From an uncultured Campylobacter sp. (GTDB lineage Bacteria; Actinomycetota; Actinomycetes; Mycobacteriales; Mycobacteriaceae): a stretch of DNA of 8,455 nucleotides. The stretch covers positions 1 through 8,455 of the forward strand of contig CAMIME010000065.1 in the NCBI GenBank assembly GCA_946221035.1, written 5' to 3'. Below, piece by piece: positions 1-5,829 of this stretch; within the stretch, counting starts at the first letter, position 1; each line of letters opens with the position of its first letter. Made by a program: the position numbers and the translations under genes. The notes beneath the pieces were generated by a model. That model did no database searches and had not been told where the DNA came from. It saw only the letters and a program-made list of their open reading frames with translations.

Positions 1-46
1 ATGGTACTGCCCCCGGGAGGGAGTGGGAGAGTAGGTTACCGCCGAC
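1..46 (+). rRNA. rrf: 5S ribosomal RNA, 3' end (partial)
   Basis: The first bases match the conserved 3' part of actinobacterial 5S rRNA: ATGGTACTGC, then a CCCGGGAGGG hairpin, then GTGGGAGAGTAGG and a closing ACCGCCGAC. The 5' part lies outside the window, so only about 46 nt are present and the exact mature end is uncertain by a few bases. An intrinsic terminator follows about 20 nt downstream, as expected for the last gene of a 16S-23S-5S operon. One helix IV position appears to be a C-A mismatch (see findings). Confidence 0.93.
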
Positions 47-64
47 CCAACAACTTCACACAAT

Positions 65-100
65 GAGCAAAGGCCCGCACTACCGTGCGGGCCTTTGCTC
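65..100. terminator. Perfectly palindromic bidirectional terminator after the rRNA operon
   Basis: GAGCAAAGGCCCGCAC (65-80) pairs without mismatch with GTGCGGGCCTTTGCTC (85-100), giving a 16-bp stem with a TACC loop. On the + strand the stem ends in CTTTGCTCGTTTCC, so the T-rich arm is inside the stem base. Because the stem is symmetrical, the opposite strand carries the same T-rich arm. The element lies between the 5S rRNA (+) and the convergent stop codon of the minus-strand gene at 117, and it probably stops transcription from both sides. Confidence 0.9.
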
Positions 101-116
101 GTTTCCGCGTTCTGTA

Positions 117-770
117 TCAGATCAAGACGAGAGAATCCCGGGAGTCGTTCAGTGCATCGGACTTCTTCCGCGCGCGCTGCAAAAGGGACCACTGATCCTC
201 GGGGATCGAATGCAGCGCCTGTGAGACGACCTCGGTATCCGGGGTAGCCCACGCGATAGGCATAGGGGTGATGGCTCGCCAGTGCTCCCGGTCGCGCGAG
301 TCGCGTTGTGCGCCGACCGCAGTGACCGGCACCTTCGTTCCCACTGCGTCTGAGGTGTTGGGGATCGGTCGCATCACACGTGAGGTGATTGCCCAGCGGG
401 GCGGCAGCTCCGGCTCAATATTGGTGTTCACGAGCGCGGTGAGGGTAATGGTCGTGCCCGCATTTTCGGTGATGATGGCCGGGGCGAGGGGGTGGGCGTC
501 GTAAAGCTGCTGTGTGTTTCCGGCGCTGCGGGGGATGAGCAGTGCCACGACGAGCATGCTGATGCCGAAGAAGAGGGCGCCCAAGGAGCCGACGAGGTGC
601 CAGGGGGAGTCCGAGTCGACGGTGAACCACACTACGGCGGCCAGGATCGTGGAGATGACGAACAGGGCGATCCCGGAGACGACGAGGCTGCGGGTGTCCC
701 GAACCATTTCGTTGTGCTGTTTGGCGTACTCTTCGTCGACCTGGAATCTGAAAACTTTCATGCCACTCAT
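117..770 (-). CDS. Two-helix membrane protein, DUF3239-like
   Basis: This is a 217-residue protein of unknown function. A short charged N-terminus (about residues 1-28, with VDEEYAKQHNEMVRDTR) is followed by two hydrophobic segments at about 29-51 and 59-80. These look like a membrane hairpin, and the remaining roughly 135 residues form a soluble domain. That domain contains IPVTAVG-type and MPIAWATPD stretches and ends in a charged helix with EDQWSLLQRARKK. From memory this pattern fits the DUF3239 family of corynebacteria, but I could not search. It starts 11 nt after the stop codon of the XPB-type helicase and is probably co-transcribed with it. No clear Shine-Dalgarno is visible, so translation may be coupled. 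A second in-frame ATG lies at residue 4 (761), and either start is possible. The gene runs head-on into the rRNA operon terminator. Confidence 0.8.
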   Translation of the reverse strand: MSGMKVFRFQVDEEYAKQHNEMVRDTRSLVVSGIALFVISTILAAVVWFTVDSDSPWHLVGSLGALFFGISMLVVALLIPRSAGNTQQLYDAHPLAPAIITENAGTTITLTALVNTNIEPELPPRWAITSRVMRPIPNTSDAVGTKVPVTAVGAQRDSRDREHWRAITPMPIAWATPDTEVVSQALHSIPEDQWSLLQRARKKSDALNDSRDSLVLI

Positions 771-781
771 GGCATGTAAGT

Positions 782-2422
782 TTAGAGGTCCGCGGCGTCC
801 ACGAGCCTGTACGCGTAGCCCTGCTCGGCGAGGAAACGCTGCCGGTGCATCGCGTATTCCGCGTCCAGGGTGTCTCGCGCAACCACGGTGTAGAAGATGG
901 CCTCCGCGCCGTCCGCTTTCGGTCGGAGCAATCGACCCAGCCGCTGCGCCTCCTCCTGTCGGGACCCGAACGTGCCGGAGACTTGGATGGCAACGGCCGC
1001 TTCAGGCAGGTCGATGGAGAAGTTCGCCACCTTGGACACGACGAGGGTTGAGATCTCGCCGTCGCGGAACGCCTGGAACGCCTCCTCGCGCTTCTTCGTC
1101 GTCGTCTTGCCGTCAACGAGCGGGGCACCAACCCTGTGCGCGATCTGCTCGAGCTGCTCCACGTAGGCACCAATGATCAAGGTCTGCTGCCCGTCATGTT
1201 TCGCCAGCAGCTTATCGACGACTCCGAGTTTCGCCTCACTGCACGCCGCCAGCCTGTAGCGTTCGCGGGTCTCAGCGGTGGCGTAGGTCAGGCGCTCCGC
1301 ATCCGTGAGGGTGGTGCGCACCTCCACGCACTCCGCGGTGGCGATGTAGCCGGCCAGCTCGAGTTCCTTCCAGGGGGCATCGTAACGCTTGGGCCCGATG
1401 AGGGAGAACACGTCGTCCTCGCGGCCGTCCTCGCGCACGAGCGTGGCGGTCAGGCCGAGGCGGCGGCGCGATTGCAGGTCGGCGGCCATGCGGAAGACGG
1501 GGGCGGGGAGGAGGTGGACTTCGTCGTAGATGATGAGGCCCCAGTCGCGGGAGTCGAAAAGTTCGAGCGCCCTGTACTCGCCCTTCGTCTTTCGGGTGAC
1601 CACCTGGTAGGTGGCGATGGTGACCGGGCGGATCTCCTTCTTCTCGCCGGAGTACTCGCCGATCTCTTCAGGGGTGAGGCTGGTGCGGCGCAGGAGTTCG
1701 TCGCGCCACTGGCGGCCCGCGACGGTGTTGGTGACCAGGATGAGCGTGGTCGTCTGCGCCTGCGCCATCGAGGCGGCGCCCACAATGGTTTTGCCTGCAC
1801 CGCAAGGAAGGACCACGACGCCTGAGCCGCCCTCCCAGAAGGATTCGGTGGCGTACTGCTGGTAATCGCGCAGCGCCCACCCGTCCTGCTCGAGGGCGAT
1901 CGGGTGGGACTCGCCGTCGACGTAGCCTGCGAGGTCTTCGACGGGCCATCCAAGCTTCGTCAGCTCCTGCTTGATCTGGCCGCGTGCTGAGGGGTGGACG
2001 GGGACCGTGGTGTCGTCGATAAGCGGGGCGATGAGCGGGCGAATCTTCTTCGAGCGGGTGACCTCCGTGAGGATAGCGGCGTCGTCCGCTTCCAGGATGA
2101 GCCCGTGGGCGGGGTGCTTGACCAGCTTGAGGCGGCCGTAGCGGGCCATGGTCTCGGCGACGTCCACCAGCAAACTTTGGGGCACCGGAAAGCGCGAGTA
2201 GCGCTCGAGCACATCGACGGCTTGCTCGGCGTCGAAGCCGGCGGCGCGGGCGTTCCACAGTGCGAGCGGGGTGATGCGGTAGGTGTGCACGTGCTCGGGC
2301 GCGCGCTCGAGCTCCGCGAAGGGGGCGAGGGCCGCGCGGGCCTTTGCCGCGTCGGGGTGCGCGACCTCGAGCAGAACGGTCTTATCGGATTGGACGATGA
2401 GGGGGCCGTCGCCGAGAGCCAT
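782..2422 (-). CDS. xpb: XPB/ERCC3-family superfamily 2 DNA helicase
   Basis: The 546-residue product is a full-length bacterial XPB, an ATP-dependent 3'-to-5' DNA helicase/translocase presumed to act in DNA repair. Residues 6-163 form an N-terminal Helicase_C_3-type domain rich in short helices. The motor follows, with RDYQ (185-188), Walker A PCGAGKT (206-212), DEVH Walker B (300-303), LGLTAT motif III (322-327), the XPB-characteristic RED loop (330-332), SKVANFSIDLP (463-473), and motif VI QRLGRLLR (493-500). No key residue is missing. No thumb or nuclease fusion is apparent, and the Bax1 nuclease partner of archaeal XPB is not nearby. The start is set by AAAGGA six nt before the ATG. M. 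tuberculosis ercC3 (Rv0861c) is the clear equivalent. Upstream it is divergent from a parDE pair, and downstream a small membrane protein follows after 11 nt. Confidence 0.95.
   Translation of the reverse strand: MALGDGPLIVQSDKTVLLEVAHPDAAKARAALAPFAELERAPEHVHTYRITPLALWNARAAGFDAEQAVDVLERYSRFPVPQSLLVDVAETMARYGRLKLVKHPAHGLILEADDAAILTEVTRSKKIRPLIAPLIDDTTVPVHPSARGQIKQELTKLGWPVEDLAGYVDGESHPIALEQDGWALRDYQQYATESFWEGGSGVVVLPCGAGKTIVGAASMAQAQTTTLILVTNTVAGRQWRDELLRRTSLTPEEIGEYSGEKKEIRPVTIATYQVVTRKTKGEYRALELFDSRDWGLIIYDEVHLLPAPVFRMAADLQSRRRLGLTATLVREDGREDDVFSLIGPKRYDAPWKELELAGYIATAECVEVRTTLTDAERLTYATAETRERYRLAACSEAKLGVVDKLLAKHDGQQTLIIGAYVEQLEQIAHRVGAPLVDGKTTTKKREEAFQAFRDGEISTLVVSKVANFSIDLPEAAVAIQVSGTFGSRQEEAQRLGRLLRPKADGAEAIFYTVVARDTLDAEYAMHRQRFLAEQGYAYRLVDAADL
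1934..2407 (-). other. XPB N-terminal domain shared with the Rv0862c-type protein
   Basis: Residues 6-163 of the helicase align by eye with residues 404-552 of the protein encoded at 5819-7834. Matching blocks are PLIVQSDKTVLL with TLIAQADMTVLA, YRITPLALWNARAAGFDAEQ with WRVTEAAVRRGLDGGLTAEQ, and VPQSLLVDVAETMARYG with VPQAITYLIDDTARHHG. The last two pairs keep identical spacing. I assign it to the Helicase_C_3 family from memory. Confidence 0.8.
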
Positions 2423-2461
2423 GCACGTTCCTTTCTACTAACCTTTGGTAACTTACCTGTT
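2423..2461. promoter_or_regulatory. Divergent promoter region between xpb and parD
   Basis: These 39 bp are the only space between two divergent start codons. On the minus strand AAAGGA (2434-2429) is a good ribosome binding site for xpb. On the plus strand no Shine-Dalgarno precedes parD. TAACTT (2449-2454) fits the TANNNT -10 pattern and ends 7 nt before the ATG, so parD may be leaderless. No convincing -35 is visible on either strand. Any xpb promoter must overlap this stretch or the start of parD. Confidence 0.6.
2447..2457. promoter_or_regulatory. Palindrome GGTAA-C-TTACC, candidate ParD operator
   Basis: GGTAA and TTACC form an exact 5-bp inverted repeat around one base. The palindrome covers the candidate -10 hexamer of parD. 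A related TAACC lies upstream at 2439-2443. ParD-type ribbon-helix-helix antitoxins usually autoregulate by binding short palindromes at their own promoter, so this is a plausible operator. Given the 39-bp gap, occupancy could also affect xpb. It is short, and chance occurrence cannot be excluded. Confidence 0.4.
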
Positions 2462-2716
2462 ATGGCTGCGAAAAACACATCCGTTGTTCTCGGGGAACGC
2501 TACGACAAATTCATCGCCCAGCTGCTGGAATCTGGCCGCTACGCCTCAGCCAGCGAGGTGCTGCGCGAGGGTCTGCGGTTGGTTGAGGAGCGCGAGCAGA
2601 AGTTCGAAGCGCTCAACGCTGCCCTGGAAAAAGGGGAGAACAGCGAGGTTGTCTGGGACTTCGATCCAGGAGCGTTTATTGAGCGCATGAAGAACGAGCA
2701 TGAAATATCGGCTTAG
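2462..2716 (+). CDS. parD: ParD-type ribbon-helix-helix antitoxin
   Basis: This 84-residue protein has the classic ParD layout. An N-terminal strand (NTSVVLGERYDKFI, residues 5-18) is followed by the hallmark SGRYASASEVLREGLRLVEERE (24-45), which forms the ribbon-helix-helix dimerisation and DNA-binding fold. A longer, acidic C-terminal tail (about 50-84) should wrap the toxin. In the cell it would neutralise ParE and repress its own promoter. The ATG at 2462 is chosen because the family signature begins a few residues later. The frame stays open far upstream, but only as antisense of xpb. The end overlaps the parE start by 17 bp, typical of a translationally coupled toxin-antitoxin operon. 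The GC content is lower than in the flanking genes, suggesting acquisition. Confidence 0.93.
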   Translation: MAAKNTSVVLGERYDKFIAQLLESGRYASASEVLREGLRLVEEREQKFEALNAALEKGENSEVVWDFDPGAFIERMKNEHEISA

Positions 2717-2993
2717 AAGCCAGGCAGAGGCCGACCTCGAGGAAATTTGGTCCTACACAGTCGCTCGATGGGGGTTGACTCAAGCTGAAAAGTACATGGG
2801 CGGAGTGTTTCAAATGCTGGACATTATCAGCGAGAATCCGCGGCTTGGGCGATCGGCAGATGAGGTGCGACCTGGTTACCGGAAGAAAGCGGTAGGCAGC
2901 CACATCATCTTCTACCGTGAGAAGGGGGACGCTATCGATGTGGTCCGTGTGCTTCACCAAAATATGGATCTAGCGGCGCACCTCGAGAGCTAG
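2700..2993 (+). CDS. parE: RelE/ParE-family toxin
   Basis: The 97-residue product is of normal length for a ParE-type toxin. Family landmarks are the N-terminal YRLRSQAEADLEEIWSYT (residues 3-20), the middle NPRLGRSADEVRPGYRKK (46-63), and the terminal IIFYRE (69-74) plus VVRVLHQNMD (81-90). ParE proteins poison DNA gyrase, while RelE relatives cleave mRNA on the ribosome. The match of the LHQ-x-MD end to ParE and the ParD partner favour ParE, but the target is inferred. The ATG lies inside parD, 17 bp before the parD stop, so translation is coupled. My hand count gives about 54% GC for 2701-2993, against about 70% for two sampled 60-base lines of the dehydrogenase. No terminator is evident after the stop. 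Confidence 0.93.
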   Translation: MKYRLRSQAEADLEEIWSYTVARWGLTQAEKYMGGVFQMLDIISENPRLGRSADEVRPGYRKKAVGSHIIFYREKGDAIDVVRVLHQNMDLAAHLES

Positions 2994-3072
2994 CCCCTGC
3001 GTAACACCCGCGACCACTGAGACAGGCAGATTCGGCGCCCGTCGAGGGGTTTGGGGAGGATAGCATGGGCTT
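2994..3072 (+). promoter_or_regulatory. Leader and promoter region of the FAD/Fe-S dehydrogenase
   Basis: This 79-bp gap separates parE from the dehydrogenase. TAGCAT (3061-3066) matches the actinobacterial -10 pattern and ends 6 nt before the ATG at 3073, which would give a leaderless transcript. A purine-rich GGGGAGGA (3053-3060) lies 12 nt before that ATG. This is too far for an ideal ribosome site, but only 4 nt before an ATG at 3065. No clear -35 hexamer and no hairpin terminator for parE were found. Confidence 0.5.
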
Positions 3073-5829
3073 ATGACTGCGACAGCTGTTTCCACCCGCG
3101 CCATCGACCGCATCAAGTACGCCCACGACGCCTCCCACTTCCTGTACATCCCGGATCGGGTTGTGGAGGCGCGAAATGCTAGCGACGTTGCGGCTGCGTT
3201 CCGTTCCGGCAACAAGGTCGTGCTGCGCTCCGGAGGTACGTCGCTTTCCGGCCAGGCGGGTGGGGCCGGCACGCTGATCGACGTGCGCAAGCACTTCCGC
3301 GGCGTGGAGGTGCTGGACGGCGGTAAGCGGGTGCGGGTGCAGCCCGGCTCCACGGTGCGCCAGGTCAACGCGCACCTGGCCCCCTACGGGCGCAAGATCG
3401 GCCCGGACCCAGCATCCGAGGGTGCGGCGACGATGGGTGGCGTGATTGCCAACAACTCCTCCGGCATGGCGTGCGGGACGAAGTTCAACACCTACAACAC
3501 GATCGAGTCCGTGACGTTCGTGCTGCCGTCGGGCACCGTCATCAACACGGCCCACCAGGACGCGGAGGCGCAGTTTGGGAGGGAGGAACCGGAGCTCGTC
3601 GATACGCTTGAGCGGTTGAAGCGGCGCGTGCGCGAGAACCGCGAGTCGGTGGAAACCATCGAGCGGCACTTCGCGTTGAAGAACACGATGGGCTACAGCC
3701 TGAACGCGTTCTTGGATTACGACTCGCCGCTAGATATCTTCATGCACCTTCTGGTCGCCTCCGAGGGCACGCTCGCGTTCATCGCGGAGGCGGTGCTGCG
3801 CACGGTGGAGGTGCCGAAGCTGAAGACCACCACGATTGCGGTGTACCCGACGCTGGATGCGGCGACGCGTTCGTTGCCCGCGCTGTTCGACTCGCAGGCG
3901 GCGACGCTGGAGCTCATGGACTCGCGCTCCATCAAGGTGGGGCGGACATTTAACTCGGTCCCAGAGCAAATCACCGGCTTCGAGGTCGACGGCCAGGCGG
4001 CCCTGTTGATCGAGTACCACGCCAGCGAGGCCGATGAGCTGCGCGAATACGAACAGGCCGGCTCCAAGCTCCTGGGCGAATTTGAGCTGGAGACGCAGGC
4101 CGAGTTCACCACCGACGCTGCCGAGGCCGCGAAGGCCTGGGCCTTCCGCAAGGGCCTGTACGCCCAGGTGGCGGAGGCGCGGCCCTCCGGCACGACGGCG
4201 CTGCTCGAGGACATCGCGGTGCCCGTCGGCGACTTGGCTGACACCTGCGGCAGCTTGCAGCAGCTTTTCGACGCCTACGGCTACGACGACGCCGTCATCT
4301 TCGGCCATGCCAAGGACGGCAACATCCACTTCCTCATCACCGACCGCTTCGAAGGCGACGAGAACCTCAACCGCTACGACGGGTTCAACGAAGACATGGT
4401 TGATCTTGTCCTGGGCGCAGGCGGCAACCTCAAGGCCGAACACGGCACCGGGCGCGTGATGGCGCCGTACGTGCGCCGCCAGTACGGCGACGAACTCTAC
4501 GAGGTGATGGTGGAGCTCAAGCGCGCCGCGGATCCGCGCGGGGTGATGAACCCGGGGGTGATCATCACCGACGACGAGCGCGAGCACATGAAGAACTTCA
4601 AGCTCAACCCGCAGGTGGAAGATGAGATCGACTCGTGCGTGGAGTGCGGCTACTGCGAGCCGGTGTGTCCCTCGCGCGACCTGACCATGACGCCGCGCCA
4701 GCGCATCGTGGTGCGCCGGGCGCGCGCAAAGGCGATCCAGGAAGGCGACACTGAACTGGTCGAGCACATCGACGAGGCGTACCAGTACGACGGCATCGAC
4801 ACCTGCGCGGTGGACTCCATGTGCGTCACCGCCTGCCCGGTGAAGATCGACACCGGCAAGTTCATCAAAACCCTCCGGCGCGAACAGGCCGGCGCGGTCG
4901 AGTCCGCCGGGTGGGCCGCCGCGGCGAAGGCGTGGGGCCCTGGCAACACGCTCGCTTCCGCAGCCCTCACCGGCGCCTACGTCATGCCGACGCCGCTGGT
5001 GCAAAAGGTCACCGACGTCGCCCGCGCGCTCGTTGGCAAAGATACGGTGCCGCAGTACCGCCCGGAGCTCACCAAGGGTGGGGCGAAGCGCTCCAAGGCC
5101 TTCGGCACCCGGGTGGGGAAGCAGGGTGCGGAACCGTCCGGCGTATTCGTGCCGGCATGCGTGAACTCCATGTTCGGCCCGCAAGGTACAGGCGTGGGCG
5201 CCTCCGAGGCGCTCGCGAAACTGGTGGAACGCGCAGGGCTCGCGCTCACTGTGCCCGAGAACATCGACGGGATGTGCTGCGGTACCCCGTGGTCGTCGAA
5301 GGGCATGAGCACCGGTCACGACATCATGCAGCGCAAGGTGCGCGACCAGCTCATCGCAGCCACCGACGGCGGGCGCCTGCCGGTGGTCGTCGACGCATCC
5401 AGCTGCACCCACGGATTCCGTGACATGGCCGAAGGCGTGGGCATTACCGTCATCGACGCAATCGAGTTCGTGGAACAAGAGGTGCTGCAGCGACTCACGG
5501 TGGGGCGCAAGGTGGATTCCGTCACGCTGCACCCGACGTGTTCGGCGACGCACCTTGGGATCGTCGATACGCTTACCCGCGTTGCTGCTGCGGCGGCGGA
5601 GGATGTGCGCGTGCCCGCGGAGTGGAATTGCTGCGGGTACGCGGGTGACCGCGGCATGCTGCACCCCGAGCTCACGCACTCCGCCACGAAGCGGGAGGCG
5701 GCGCAGGCCGCGCAGCTGGGCTCGACCTGCCACGCGTCCTCGAACCGCACCTGTGAGCTGGGGCTCACCGCGGCGACGGGCGAGGATTACGAGCACGTCC
5801 TCGAAATCCTCGAGCGCGTCAGCCGCTGA
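3073..5829 (+). CDS. FAD-binding and Fe-S D-2-hydroxyacid (D-lactate-like) dehydrogenase
   Basis: This 918-residue fusion resembles the YdiJ / actinobacterial Dld class, in effect GlcD plus GlcF in one chain. It probably oxidises a D-2-hydroxyacid such as D-lactate or D-2-hydroxyglutarate and passes electrons from FAD through Fe-S clusters to the respiratory quinone pool. The FAD domain shows RSGGTSLSGQAGG (52-64) and PDPASEGAATMGG (111-123). The FAD-oxidase C-terminal domain shows GHAKDGNIH (411-419), EHGTGR (456-461) and DPRGVMNPG (487-495). Ferredoxin-like motifs are CVECGYCEPVCP (522-533) and CAVDSMCVTACP (578-589). Two cysteine-rich CCG repeats follow: GMCCG (733-737) and NCCGYAGDRG (852-861). 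There is no signal peptide or membrane segment, so it is likely cytoplasmic or peripheral. The substrate cannot be read from sequence. It sits alone, and its stop overlaps the convergent downstream gene. Confidence 0.92.
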   Translation: MTATAVSTRAIDRIKYAHDASHFLYIPDRVVEARNASDVAAAFRSGNKVVLRSGGTSLSGQAGGAGTLIDVRKHFRGVEVLDGGKRVRVQPGSTVRQVNAHLAPYGRKIGPDPASEGAATMGGVIANNSSGMACGTKFNTYNTIESVTFVLPSGTVINTAHQDAEAQFGREEPELVDTLERLKRRVRENRESVETIERHFALKNTMGYSLNAFLDYDSPLDIFMHLLVASEGTLAFIAEAVLRTVEVPKLKTTTIAVYPTLDAATRSLPALFDSQAATLELMDSRSIKVGRTFNSVPEQITGFEVDGQAALLIEYHASEADELREYEQAGSKLLGEFELETQAEFTTDAAEAAKAWAFRKGLYAQVAEARPSGTTALLEDIAVPVGDLADTCGSLQQLFDAYGYDDAVIFGHAKDGNIHFLITDRFEGDENLNRYDGFNEDMVDLVLGAGGNLKAEHGTGRVMAPYVRRQYGDELYEVMVELKRAADPRGVMNPGVIITDDEREHMKNFKLNPQVEDEIDSCVECGYCEPVCPSRDLTMTPRQRIVVRRARAKAIQEGDTELVEHIDEAYQYDGIDTCAVDSMCVTACPVKIDTGKFIKTLRREQAGAVESAGWAAAAKAWGPGNTLASAALTGAYVMPTPLVQKVTDVARALVGKDTVPQYRPELTKGGAKRSKAFGTRVGKQGAEPSGVFVPACVNSMFGPQGTGVGASEALAKLVERAGLALTVPENIDGMCCGTPWSSKGMSTGHDIMQRKVRDQLIAATDGGRLPVVVDASSCTHGFRDMAEGVGITVIDAIEFVEQEVLQRLTVGRKVDSVTLHPTCSATHLGIVDTLTRVAAAAAEDVRVPAEWNCCGYAGDRGMLHPELTHSATKREAAQAAQLGSTCHASSNRTCELGLTAATGEDYEHVLEILERVSR

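Noticed and set aside
415..1173. 252-codon minus-strand frame bridging xpb and the membrane protein
   Set aside because: It is out of frame with both genes and Arg/Ser/Pro-rich, typical of a +1 shadow. Both overlapped genes are intact, so it does not indicate a frameshift.
1994..2461. N-terminal extension of parD into the xpb region
   Set aside because: The frame is open only as antisense of xpb. The ParD signature begins right after the ATG at 2462, and the total length then matches the family.
2676..2960. 94-codon minus-strand frame over parE
   Set aside because: It is antisense to a clear ParE toxin and has no family features.
2994..3049. Possible terminator after parE (CCCCT near 2994 with AGGGG near 3045)
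   Set aside because: The arms are only 5 bp and about 46 nt apart, with no T-run after them. This is not a credible intrinsic terminator.
2423..3072. Insertion sequence or integrative element ends around parDE
   Set aside because: Lower GC suggested a mobile element, but I see no inverted terminal repeats, target duplication, transposase or integrase remnant.
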